Assembly (NCBI RefSeq): GCF_022440805.1
Contig: NZ_JAKNTK010000001.1
Span: forward strand, 1,054,001 to 1,118,000
Reading direction: 5' to 3'
Length of the DNA stretch: 64,000 bases
Source: Holdemania massiliensis
Lineage (GTDB): Bacteria; Bacillota_I; Bacilli_A; Erysipelotrichales; Erysipelotrichaceae
Positions 41,983 through 50,900 of this stretch are shown here, one piece after another (the first letter of the stretch is position 1; every line of letters begins with the position of its first letter). A program made the position numbers and the translations under genes. The notes beneath the pieces were generated by a model. It saw nothing but the letters and a program-made list of their open reading frames with translations. It did no database searches and was not told the DNA's origin.

Positions 41983-42279
41983 ATGAAAAAAGTATTTATC
42001 AGCCAACCGATGCGAGGTAAAACCGAAACTGAAATCCTTGCAGAGCGAAATCGAATCATCGAAGAAATCCAGAATCTGATCGGAGATCACGAAGTCCTAG
42101 ATACCTATTTTGATGATTTCGGGGAGTGCTCAAAACCATTGCAATACCTAGCTAAGTCGCTTTGGATGCTTGCGGATGCCGACTGCGCTTATTTTGCGTC
42201 AGGATGGCATGGTGCCCGGGGATGCCGGATTGAGCACGATAGTGCCGTAGCTTATGAAATTGAAGTCCTGAAGGACTAG
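41983..42279 (+). CDS. DUF4406 family protein (nucleoside deoxyribosyltransferase-like)
   Basis: The 98-residue product opens KKVFISQPMRGKTETEILAERN and ends with CAYFASGWHGARGCRIEHDSAVAYEI, the pattern of the DUF4406 group related to nucleoside 2-deoxyribosyltransferases. Such genes are common phage passengers; its place between endolysin and holin suggests a passenger rather than a lysis role. Confidence 0.82.
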   Translation: MKKVFISQPMRGKTETEILAERNRIIEEIQNLIGDHEVLDTYFDDFGECSKPLQYLAKSLWMLADADCAYFASGWHGARGCRIEHDSAVAYEIEVLKD

Positions 42280-42293
42280 AGGAGGAATAAAAC

Positions 42294-42551
42294 ATGGAAA
42301 TCACAGAAATCATTACTCAGTTTTTAATGCCGCTGGTGCTGGCCGCCTGCTATGCGATCGGTGCTGCTCTTAAGTATACAGAGCGTTACCCAGACAAGCT
42401 TATCCCGGCCACGATGCTGTTCATCGGCGCAGTGCTTGCGCCGCTAGCAACCGGTGACTGGTCAGCGCAGACCATCATGACTGGCGCGATCTCCGGCTGG
42501 GCATCAACCGGTCTTAATCAGACGATTAAGCAGCTATCAAGCAAGGAGTAA
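42294..42551 (+). CDS. Phage holin (phage_holin_5_2-like)
   Basis: The 85-residue product has three hydrophobic segments (about 8-26, 36-52, 60-75) with KYTERYPDKLIPATMLFIGAVLAPL between. The size and pattern fit small holins that permeabilise the membrane to release the endolysin. Note the order endolysin before holin. Confidence 0.78.
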   Translation: MEITEIITQFLMPLVLAACYAIGAALKYTERYPDKLIPATMLFIGAVLAPLATGDWSAQTIMTGAISGWASTGLNQTIKQLSSKE

Positions 42552-42557
42552 TCACTG

Positions 42558-42875
42558 ATGGAGGGACTTACCATCAGCGTGGCGGATATCTTATGGATCG
42601 CCGCGGCACTCACTACTCTGGCAGCCGCGTGGAAAGTATTAAAAAACAACCCGATCGCAAAGCACGATAAACGTATCGAAAAAAATGAAAAGCGTTTGAA
42701 TGACCATGATGAGCGGTTTGCGAGGGATCTTGCTCGCCTACAGGATGCCGAAGCTGCTGACAAGATCATGTGCAAGTGTCTGTTGACTCTGATCGATCAC
42801 GAGATCACCGGCAATGGCACCGAAAGAATGAAGCAGATCAGGACGGAGCTGCAGCAGTACCTCATTGATAAATAG
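42558..42875 (+). CDS. Second holin-like/XhlA-type membrane protein
   Basis: The 105-residue product has one N-terminal membrane span (ILWIAAALTTLAAAWKVL) and then a heptad-rich coiled coil (AKHDKRIEKNEKRLNDHDERF). This resembles XhlA-type hemolysin or antiholin proteins that accompany holins. Confidence 0.7.
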   Translation: MEGLTISVADILWIAAALTTLAAAWKVLKNNPIAKHDKRIEKNEKRLNDHDERFARDLARLQDAEAADKIMCKCLLTLIDHEITGNGTERMKQIRTELQQYLIDK

Positions 42876-42881
42876 CAAATA

Positions 42882-42920
42882 CCCCACTCTCCAATGTCGG
42901 AGGGTGGGGGTTTTTATTTT
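42882..42920 (+). terminator. Terminator at end of prophage late operon
   Basis: CCCCACTCTCC (42882-42892) pairs with GGAGGGTGGGG (42899-42909), followed by GTTTTTATTTT. Confidence 0.88.
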
Positions 42921-42950
42921 GCCCATATATATAATAAGGTTAGAAATATC

Positions 42951-42967
42951 ATGCCACAGTCATGCCA
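42951..42967. promoter_or_regulatory. Paired ATGCCA(C) repeats, candidate integrase arm-type sites (right)
   Basis: ATGCCAC at 42951 and ATGCCA at 42962, 11 bp apart, mirror the pair at 2801-2819 and lie just inside the right attachment repeat. Confidence 0.55.
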
Positions 42968-42970
42968 TGA

Positions 42971-43024
42971 AATAAAAAAGCCCTCGGTTGAGGGCTTAAA
43001 TCGTCATGGAGCAGATGAGCGGAA
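42971..43024. repeat. attR: right prophage attachment repeat
   Basis: 54 nt matching 2653-2706 at 49 positions; the last 19 nt (43006-43024) are identical and form the 3' end of tRNA-Gly(GCC). Confidence 0.9.
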
Positions 43025-43080
43025 TTGAACCGCCGTGTCGACCTTGGCAAGGTCGCGTTCTACCATTGAACTACATCTGC
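43007..43080 (-). tRNA. tRNA-Gly (anticodon GCC), prophage integration target
   Basis: A full cloverleaf reads on the minus strand: acceptor GCAGATG/CATCTGC, anticodon stem CGACC/GGTCG with loop TTGCCAA (GCC), T-loop GTTCAAT, discriminator T and encoded CCA. The gene is intact because the phage restores its 3' end. Confidence 0.96.
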
Positions 43081-43087
43081 ACAGCAA

Positions 43088-43161
43088 TGGAGCGGGTGAG
43101 GAGAATCGAACTCCCGTAGCAACCTTGGGAAGGTTGTGTTCTGCCATTGAACTACACCCGC
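43088..43161 (-). tRNA. tRNA-Gly (anticodon CCC)
   Basis: Minus-strand cloverleaf: acceptor GCGGGTG/CACCCGC, anticodon stem CAACC/GGTTG with loop TTCCCAA (CCC), T-loop GTTCGAT, encoded CCA. It precedes the GCC tRNA by 7 bp, so the two form one transcript. Confidence 0.95.
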
Positions 43162-43466
43162 ATACTGATTTCTAAGTGCTTATTTATTATAGCATAATTT
43201 AAAAAAAATGAAGTCCTGAATTTGAAAAAAACAAAAAAATTTATGACCTAGGTCCAAAAATGAAGATCTTTGCTTTTGTGAAAATGAGCTCAAATATTTT
43301 GCGGTGAATGATCAAAACTGAGAAAAAGAACCGTTTTTCTGAAAAAATATGACTTTTTTCATAACATCATGAGAAAATGAGTAAAAAATTAAATTTTTTT
43401 TGATTTTCTGCGGGGCTTTTTTCAAATTCCCGCAATATTAGTAATGTAAGCGAAAGGAGAGTGTTT
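43162..43466. other. AT-rich intergenic region with tRNA promoter and Tad-locus leader
   Basis: On the minus strand TATAAT (43186-43191) is the -10 of the tRNA operon. The rest is very AT-rich with A- and T-tracts. A TGCGGG/CCCGCA inverted repeat (about 43410-43436) precedes the pilin-like gene. No coding frame is supported. Confidence 0.6.
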
Positions 43467-43646
43467 ATGAAAGAGATATTTCAAGAGTATGGAGGATTGA
43501 TCATTGCAGTAATTCTGATCGGCCTATTGATTGCTTACATCACTATGGCAGATAACGGATTTGCGGCACAGCTGACCAGCGGCATTAGTAAGACCGTCGG
43601 AAATTTGCTGGATTTAGGCCAGCATTACACCCCGTCGATCTCGTAA
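43467..43646 (+). CDS. Small Flp-pilin-like membrane protein
   Basis: The 59-residue product starts MKEIFQEYGGLIIAVILIGLLI at 43467 behind AAAGGAG. It has one hydrophobic segment (about 9-26) and a short hydrophilic tail. Size and an N-proximal E-Y before the hydrophobic stretch recall Flp pilins, though no clear prepilin peptidase site is visible. It is the first gene of the locus and is followed by a strong terminator, as expected for a pilin made in excess. Confidence 0.65.
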   Translation: MKEIFQEYGGLIIAVILIGLLIAYITMADNGFAAQLTSGISKTVGNLLDLGQHYTPSIS

Positions 43647-43650
43647 CCCT

Positions 43651-43684
43651 AAGAAGGAAAGCCGTCGTGCTTTCCTTCTTTTCA
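43651..43684 (+). terminator. Strong hairpin between pilin-like gene and assembly genes
   Basis: AAGAAGGAAAGC and GCTTTCCTTCTT form a perfect 12-bp stem with a 6-nt loop, followed by TTC. It would make expression of the downstream assembly genes a read-through fraction. Confidence 0.82.
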
Positions 43685-43706
43685 CTAAAAAGAAGGAGGA
43701 ACACCA

Positions 43707-44108
43707 ATGAGTCAATCCATCAAAATTTATGGGCTGATTTTCTTAGCCTGTATCTGTCTGTTATTATTTCTCGACTTTGACCGCAAGCTGATCATGGAAG
43801 ATTCGTTGTTTGAAAGTGTACGGACAACGCAGCTGTCCGTGCTGGATGATGCACTTAATCGCGGCGATTTGATCGTCAATCAGCACCTGTCCATTAATAA
43901 AAACCGGGTTATGCGGTTATGGAATGAAAAGATTGCGGAAAATCACAGTACCCTTGGTCAGCTGGAAGTCCGGTATGTGGATATCCATGAGAATCCTGCT
44001 GCGATCGCAGTATCGGTTTGTGAATCAGGAAAAACGGCGATGAAATCAGAGATGACGTCGCAATATGACAACGTAGTTATTGTTGAAAGAAATGAGGCAG
44101 CAAAATGA
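43707..44108 (+). CDS. Tad-locus single-span protein (TadE-like position)
   Basis: The 133-residue product has one N-terminal membrane span (IYGLIFLACICLLLFLDF) and an extracytoplasmic domain of about 105 residues (DDALNRGDLIVNQHLSINKN). This is the shape of TadE/TadF-type minor pilins, but no sequence match is claimed. Strong AAGGAGG upstream; its stop overlaps the CpaB-like start. Confidence 0.65.
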   Translation: MSQSIKIYGLIFLACICLLLFLDFDRKLIMEDSLFESVRTTQLSVLDDALNRGDLIVNQHLSINKNRVMRLWNEKIAENHSTLGQLEVRYVDIHENPAAIAVSVCESGKTAMKSEMTSQYDNVVIVERNEAAK

Positions 44109-44905
44109 AAAAACTGAAAATTTCCGGCAGTTTCTGTCAGCGGTACCGCTTGCTTCTGACCTTGATTCTAACCTTGCTGGTGGGGTTGTGCGGTTATAAG
44201 GTTTATGAAATGACGGTGCAGGCGGCAATCGATCCGATTTTAGTTCCGGTGGCTGCCCGCTATCTTAAGTCAGGAACTGTAATTCAAAAAGCAGATATTC
44301 AAGTGATCGAAGTACCTCGTCCTATTGTTTTAGATGGTGTAGAAAAGGATCCTGACAGATTAATCGGCCAGGCGGTGGATACCTATAATGCTGTTGCTGA
44401 AGGTTCCCTGTTCTATCAGGAACTGCTGATTCCCAAAGAAGATCTGCATGATGTGTCAGCATTTCCGCTTTTGGAAAACGAGGCAGCGGTAACGATTGAC
44501 GCTGATATTAAAACTTCTTACGCCAATTCAATTCTGCCGGGACATCAGATTGATCTGTATTTTCAAGGCTATGCAACACAGGCCGACGAATCCGAAAAGC
44601 GGGTGCTGTACGGACAGCTTGTTTCACAGGCGCGGGTGATTGCCGTTCGCGACAGCACCGGCAAAAATATTGACGCTCAGTCTGAGAAAGCGACAAGCGT
44701 TATCGTTGTCGCTCTATCCTATGAAGATGCCGATTTGGTGCAGCGGGCAAAGTTTTTCGGCACAGTCCTGCCGATGGTGACCTATGGCTCATTGAACCCT
44801 GAAAGTCAGTCCGAGGACTTCTATGACATTGTAAAAATGCGTGAACTGCTGTATCAGAAAACCATAGATGTCAGTCTGATTAAAGAGGAACCTAAAGATG
44901 AATGA
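44105..44905 (+). CDS. CpaB/RcpC-like pilus assembly protein (SAF domain)
   Basis: The 266-residue product has one N-terminal span and a SAF-type domain (PVAARYLKSGTVIQKADIQVIEVPRPIV, then LIGQAVDTYNAVAEGSLFYQELL). This is the usual composition of CpaB/RcpC in Tad systems. It overlaps both neighbours by a few bases. Confidence 0.78.
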   Translation: MKKLKISGSFCQRYRLLLTLILTLLVGLCGYKVYEMTVQAAIDPILVPVAARYLKSGTVIQKADIQVIEVPRPIVLDGVEKDPDRLIGQAVDTYNAVAEGSLFYQELLIPKEDLHDVSAFPLLENEAAVTIDADIKTSYANSILPGHQIDLYFQGYATQADESEKRVLYGQLVSQARVIAVRDSTGKNIDAQSEKATSVIVVALSYEDADLVQRAKFFGTVLPMVTYGSLNPESQSEDFYDIVKMRELLYQKTIDVSLIKEEPKDE

Positions 44906-45953
44906 TGCGCGGATTTTCGACAAAATCGATTTTGGCGTGCTCAGTGATCTGCTTGTTCAGGAGGATATCCGCGACATCAACTGCCTGAATCATAATGAGA
45001 TTTGGGTTACATCGAATCATCATGGACATTATCGATTAATGGACCGTTCTATTCCTGAAACAGAAATCAATCGGATTGCCAATCAAGTTGCGAATAAAAT
45101 GGAAAAAGAATTCAATCCCGGCAGTCCCTGTCTGGAAGGCGATATTCATGATGAAGAACTGGATCTGCGCGTCAGCGCTATTCATGAAGAACTTTCGGTC
45201 AGCGGGGTGACGCTGGCTTTGCGTAAAGTATCCCGGGCCAGTATTCTCAGTGAGGATTATCTTGTGGAAAGCGGCTTTATCACCAGATCCGCACTGCAGT
45301 TTTTAATCCGCTGCATCCGATACCGCTGCAATATGATTTTTGTCGGGGAAACAGGAAGTGGAAAAACCGAGTTCCTGAAATTTCTGGCAACTTATATTCC
45401 CGTGGATCAGCGGATTGTAACCATTGAAGACTCCTTGGAATTCAATATTAAGGAAATTCATCCAGAGGCCTCGTGCAGTGCATTCCGAGTTCGGCCGGGC
45501 TTTGATTACTCTGCGATTATTGCGATGGCTTTGAGGCAGAATGTGAATTGGATCTTACTGCAGGAAGCTCGGGGTAAAGAAGTTGATGATCTTTTAGATG
45601 CCATGTCAACCGGTCATACCGTTTTGACGACGATGCATACCCGTGGGGCAGACACGGTAACGACGCGCATTAAACAAATGATGAAAAATGACGCAGAATC
45701 GATGAGCTCGCTGGAAATGCGTGTTTATTCTTTGGTTGATCTGGTCATACATCTGAAAAAGGAAACAGGAAAGAATGGAATCGTGCGCAGCGTTGATGAA
45801 ATTATCGAATATCTCTACGATCCGAAAACCCGTCAGTGTACGCAGCACGTCCTTTACCGTGCCCGAACAGGCCGGCTTAATCGTTGTTCGCCTGACCTGC
45901 AGCGGCGCTTAGCGATGACGGAGACAAAGGAGAAGAAAACATGCGCGGAATGA
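44898..45953 (+). CDS. cpaF: CpaF/TadA-type secretion ATPase
   Basis: The 351-residue product is the assembly motor of the pilus. Walker A GETGSGKTEF (about residue 149), Asp box IEDSLEFNIKEIH, Walker B NWILLQEARGKEVDDLLDAMSTGH, and His box TMHTRGADTVTTRI are all present. It lacks the long N-terminal extension of some TadA proteins. Confidence 0.93.
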   Translation: MNDARIFDKIDFGVLSDLLVQEDIRDINCLNHNEIWVTSNHHGHYRLMDRSIPETEINRIANQVANKMEKEFNPGSPCLEGDIHDEELDLRVSAIHEELSVSGVTLALRKVSRASILSEDYLVESGFITRSALQFLIRCIRYRCNMIFVGETGSGKTEFLKFLATYIPVDQRIVTIEDSLEFNIKEIHPEASCSAFRVRPGFDYSAIIAMALRQNVNWILLQEARGKEVDDLLDAMSTGHTVLTTMHTRGADTVTTRIKQMMKNDAESMSSLEMRVYSLVDLVIHLKKETGKNGIVRSVDEIIEYLYDPKTRQCTQHVLYRARTGRLNRCSPDLQRRLAMTETKEKKTCAE

Positions 45954-46822
45954 GGCTGTTGTTTCTGGGACTGGGTTTTTGTTACAGTATCGCTGTTTTT
46001 AAACTTAACCGTAAAGACTGGCAGCAGTTTTTAGATACCCGTGTAATGCGGAAATTAAAAGAAATCTCCTATGTTGGCTTAATCCGCAGGATTGAAATTC
46101 TGGGCGGTCATTATCCGATTGGACAATATCTGAGTCAGGCAGCCGTATTGGGAAGCTTATGCGGCCTGTTATGTTATGCAACAACCGATCATTTTATTTA
46201 TTCAGTTATCATTGCCTCTTTGACGATCTTCTTTCTGCCTTCCTTCTTTTATATGAATCTGAAGCGGCTGGCTCAGGAAAAAGAAGAAAAAGAAATGCTG
46301 ACCTATGTATCAACGGCAATTCTTTACATCCGCGAAGATAAAAATAGTTTGCGGATCTTAAAAGATTGCTCAGCATTAGTGGAAGCACCGTTAAAACGGG
46401 ATCTTGAAATTTGTGTAAATCAGATTGAAGATAATTCAGATTTTGCGGAAGCATTGGATAATTTGGAAAAGAAATATGAATATTCACAGGTCCGTAATCT
46501 TCATTTGTTGCTAAAAGGCAAGAAGATTGAAGGTGGAAGAAATGAACAACTGGTTGATTATCTGTTTGACAATACGGAGGAAAGCGAACTGCTGATCAAT
46601 GATTACCGTCAGAAAAAAGCTGCAGGCCGATCTGTATTCTATTTTATGTTGGTTCTCAATCTGTTAGCTGCATTGGTGATGAAAAAGATGTTTCATTCTT
46701 CCATGTATGTCAATCTGGCTACAGAGGCATTCCGGTTCTGCATCTTTCTGTTTTATCTGCTGAATGCAGCGACGTTGTTTCTGTATGAATATGGATGCAG
46801 CCGCAACGACAAATTGGAATAG
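45941..46822 (+). CDS. TadB-like inner-membrane pilus assembly protein
   Basis: The 293-residue product has membrane segments near residues 62-105 and 230-285 and a cytoplasmic middle (ILYIREDKNSLRILKDCSALVEAPLKRDLE), which is the T2SSF layout of TadB. It overlaps the ATPase gene by 13 bp. Confidence 0.78.
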   Translation: MRGMRLLFLGLGFCYSIAVFKLNRKDWQQFLDTRVMRKLKEISYVGLIRRIEILGGHYPIGQYLSQAAVLGSLCGLLCYATTDHFIYSVIIASLTIFFLPSFFYMNLKRLAQEKEEKEMLTYVSTAILYIREDKNSLRILKDCSALVEAPLKRDLEICVNQIEDNSDFAEALDNLEKKYEYSQVRNLHLLLKGKKIEGGRNEQLVDYLFDNTEESELLINDYRQKKAAGRSVFYFMLVLNLLAALVMKKMFHSSMYVNLATEAFRFCIFLFYLLNAATLFLYEYGCSRNDKLE

Positions 46823-46832
46823 AGGTGAATTT

Positions 46833-47600
46833 ATGGGTTTGATGTTAGCGCTGATGCAGCTGAGCGCATTGAGCATGTGGGGGTTATGGTGTTACGAAGC
46901 GGAATCCTTTGCAGCGGAAACCGCGTCAATGCTGGATCACTGGATGGAATCAGATTATGCATTTTACTGTGAGAAAACAGGAAAAGGACAACCCCACTCC
47001 CGTATGCTGAAACGGATTTTGAACGCCTTTACAGCCGGACTGCTCGTTCTGGCAGTGAAAAAAGGCCAATTGGATACGTTTTCCTTGGTTACTGCTGTTT
47101 TTGCTGCAGCTGCGGTCTATATCGGTGATCGTCTGCGGTTAAAAATGATCTATATTCAGCTATTAGGCAAGGCAAAAAAAGAATTTCCATATTATTTGAA
47201 TCATCTGGCGATCTTAATTCAAAACAATCCGGTACCCAATGCGATTGAGAAATCAATTCGGCAGGCACCGGCGATCTTTCAGGAAGATCTGCGGATTTTA
47301 GTGCAGGAAATTCATACGCAGGGATCCAATCTTAAACCTTATTTGAAGTTTGCCCAGCGGTTTTCGCAGATTGATGATATTGGCCGGATTATGCGGACTT
47401 TGTTCAGTCTGTCAATCACATCAGAAAACCGAGAACTGATTTTAACTGCATTTTCCAAGATAGCCAACGAAAAAATTCAGGGTGCGCGGCGGTTAGAACT
47501 GCAGCGGCGTATCGAAAAACAAAATATGGTTCCCTACATTTTGTTTTTATGGCTGGGATTTGTGATTTTGAATATGATTGCTTCAATTCGATTTTTTTAG
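46833..47600 (+). CDS. TadC-like inner-membrane pilus assembly protein
   Basis: The 255-residue product starts MGLMLALMQLSALSMWG behind TAGAGGTG; the frame is open further upstream but inside the TadB-like gene. A T2SSF-like cytoplasmic part (KKEFPYYLNHLAILIQNNPVPNAIEKSI) lies between hydrophobic segments at about residues 60-90 and the C-terminus (ILFLWLGFVILNMIASI). TadB and TadC normally pair as the platform. Confidence 0.78.
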   Translation: MGLMLALMQLSALSMWGLWCYEAESFAAETASMLDHWMESDYAFYCEKTGKGQPHSRMLKRILNAFTAGLLVLAVKKGQLDTFSLVTAVFAAAAVYIGDRLRLKMIYIQLLGKAKKEFPYYLNHLAILIQNNPVPNAIEKSIRQAPAIFQEDLRILVQEIHTQGSNLKPYLKFAQRFSQIDDIGRIMRTLFSLSITSENRELILTAFSKIANEKIQGARRLELQRRIEKQNMVPYILFLWLGFVILNMIASIRFF

Positions 47601-47618
47601 AAAGAAGAGGGAAAAAGC

Positions 47619-47963
47619 ATGGGTAAGGGCGTGGAAATCTTCGGTGGCTTGTTCGTATTTACTTTTTGTGTTTTGTTGATCCCGCAGATGCTTGCATTTG
47701 CCGTGGGATACAAAACAATTAACGAACTGACAAGCTCACTGGTGGAAATCATTGAGGTTCATGATGGATTAACGGAGCCGGCGAAACAGGAAATGGAAGT
47801 TTGGAAACAGAAAGTTCCCGAAGTCATGATTGAAACAGAAAGACTGATGCAGCTTGATCGATGCAGCTATAAAGTAACCGGAAAACTGCAGATTGAAATT
47901 GCGCTGATTGGCTTGAAAACAGAGCTGAAAGCTTCAAAAACAACGAAGCGGGTGATCTATTGA
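47619..47963 (+). CDS. Tad-locus single-span pseudopilin-like protein
   Basis: The 114-residue product has an N-terminal hydrophobic span (GGLFVFTFCVLLIPQMLAFAV) and a soluble tail (TSSLVEIIEVHDGLTEPAKQEME). Like the product at 43707 it has minor-pilin shape without a recognised family. Confidence 0.62.
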   Translation: MGKGVEIFGGLFVFTFCVLLIPQMLAFAVGYKTINELTSSLVEIIEVHDGLTEPAKQEMEVWKQKVPEVMIETERLMQLDRCSYKVTGKLQIEIALIGLKTELKASKTTKRVIY

Positions 47964-50900
47964 AAAAGCGAAGAATAATCATTCCCTTAATCTTGATCCA
48001 TCTGTTATTTAGTCTGATGCCGGTCCAGGCTGATTGTACAGTGATGCTGTTTTATTCCGTTAAGGATTGGGTGGCGCATCAGGATTTCTGGGATAGTGAG
48101 TTTACATCAGATCAGCAGATGGTGATCAATTCGCAGCAGATCACCGCTCAATTCAACGCATTAGGAACGTTCTCCAATCCCCGACGAACGGATTGGGAGG
48201 TGCTGGCAGGATTAAAAACGTTAACCGTCAGCGGAATTGAGAATCCGGATGATCCGAACTTCATTGCGGCTTTTTTCGGTAAGCCGATCCACATCCTTGA
48301 CTTACAGATGGAAGTTCAAGGTTGGAATGAAAATGGCGAAGAGCTGGAAAAAACAGTCTGGATAAATGCTGAAATGAATTGGGTTAATGGCAGAGCTGAG
48401 CTGACTTCAGGTGAACGGATACTGAGCACAAAGGAAAAGCGCATAACCATGAACCTGCAGGAGCGCGAGATTCGCAATCTATATGTTGTATTTAATGAAA
48501 GCGGACCGCAATGTCATTATCAGTTGAGTTATTTCCAGATTCCGCAATATGAGGTGAAGGAACATATTCGATGGACACCGGAGAAAATAGAGAATACAGA
48601 TATCCGTCAGGTTACGGTGTGCCTGGACGGCGGCACTTTTAATCCGGACGGCACGCAGGGAATATGGAAAAAGGAAAGTGCGGGTGTTTTCACACCGTCA
48701 ACTTCATTGCTTGTCCAACAGGAAGCGGAAATTCAGAATCAATCTGATTTTTATGATTATGGCCGCGGCGGTTCAATTCCGGCTTATGCCAATCCGGATG
48801 TCGTAAAGGGTCTGGACAGCTATGCTAATCTGATTCAGGGGTGGTACACGGAAGAACAAGGCGGCGGTTTTCGCTACCGTTATTATTCTTACGGCAGCAA
48901 GGGCAAAGCCTGGCCGTGGATAGAAACCAAGCCTGGCTGGGGTATACAGTACACAGCGAATCCAATCTACTGGACACAGAATGGGAATCTGCCTCATCAG
49001 ATTTGGTCAAGTGATGATGCTGGATGGTGCCAGCACACGACAGGAAGCCGCAGCACGCCGTGTTATAAGTACGAAGGACACAGTACCAATGCTCGTCTGA
49101 ATTCTTATGATGTAACAGTCGCTACTTATAAGAACTTATATGATCCGAAAGAGCATTGGATTGCAGAAGCGCGGTATACACTGATCGACACGCTTACACA
49201 GCAAAAAACAGATTTGGGAAGGATGGATGGTTCACCGTTTGCCTATACACTGGATCAATCCGGCCGCTGGCAGATCGAAGCGTGGCTGCAGGACGAAGCT
49301 GGGAACACAGCAACGGTAACATCCGATCACTTTTTAATTGATAATATTGCGCCTGAAGTGCAATTTAATCCATCTGGTGATGAAACATGGAAGCGTCAGC
49401 CGATCGTGATCAGTACAAAAATCTTGGACAAACATTCCGGCGTGAAACGCTGGCGATGGGCGGTCTCGGTCGATGGTGGAATGCATTTTGGACGATATGG
49501 TGAATGGCAGGAAACACCATCGGCCTCTCTAACATTAAATCAAAATGGTTTAAATGTAATTAAAGTGGAAGCTGAAGATCAAGCTGGCAATCGCAGTGTC
49601 ACAATTTCGGATAGTTATAAGATCGATCAGCTGCCGCCTGTGAGTGAAAGAAGCTGGATTGAAGATGAAACAGGCAAAATTCTGGCTGATGGAAATCAGG
49701 TGTTCACCAATTGGATAAATGGTTCGGCACAACTTTCCGTGCATACAGGAAAAGTAGAGGATCGTCCTGCCAATTTTAACAGCGGAGTGCATTCAGTAGT
49801 CGCAAAAACTTCGCAAGATAAGATCAATTTGATCCCTCAGAATGGAATGTGGTCGGCACCCTTAAGCAATGATAAAGAAGGCCGTCAGACCTTGACGTTG
49901 ACAGCTTGTGATCATGCTGAAAATTGTGCTGATATTGCTGATCTGGAATGGCGTGCAGATCTGCGTGGCCCGCAGATTGATTGGACACTGACGCCAAACG
50001 ATTGGACCAATACGGATGTACTTATTCAGATCCAGGCTAAGGATGAGCTGAGCGGTGTCGAAAGTCTTGATGTTGTGCAGAAAGTTGTTCAGGGAGAAAA
50101 AGCTCAGTTTACGGTGAAGGAAAATGGTAAATATCAGGTTTCTGCCCAGGATTATGCGGGCAATATCACGACTGTTGAGGTGCCGGTCGGAAACATTGAC
50201 AGGCTGCCGCCATGGGCAGTGTTTGATCCAGTAGAAGCGGAAACGGATGATAATGAAATTGAAGTGTCAGTTACTCCTCAGGATGATTTAAGCGGTGTTA
50301 AACGCTGGCGGTACAGGATTACTTATGATGAAGGGCAGTCCTTTATCAGAACGTCCCCTTGGTTTGAAGATGAAACCGAACAGAAAGTCATTTTAACGAT
50401 GGCCGGACAATGCCAGATTGTTGTTGAAATTGAAGATCGAGCAGGCAATGAGGGAACCTCGATTTCCGGATACTATCAGCTTCATGAAGGTGACGCCTCT
50501 GCAGGACAGTTGTTTGTTCCGGCTGCTCATCCCGGGCAAGTTGAAAACGCTATGCTGCATGTTATCTGCGCCGGGTGCAATCCGCAGAAGCAACAGACAG
50601 TAACGGTTTGGCTGCAGGATGAAGTGATCTTTGAACAACAGCTGCCAGCCTTGCCGGAGCAAACGGTCAGAATTCCGTTTGAATTGGAGTCTGAAACAGC
50701 GCAAATGCGGGCCCGGGTCGACTATGAACTGGATAAAGACCCAGATAATAATGAGCTGCAGCTGAACATCGCCATGATCTCCCGACAGTTTAAACAAACC
50801 TCGGAAGAACAGCTGGAATTTAATGGCCCTGTCATGTTTACTGTTACGCAGGGAGAAGACCCAAGCGTGGCTAATGAAACGTTAACTTTAATCAGTCCCT

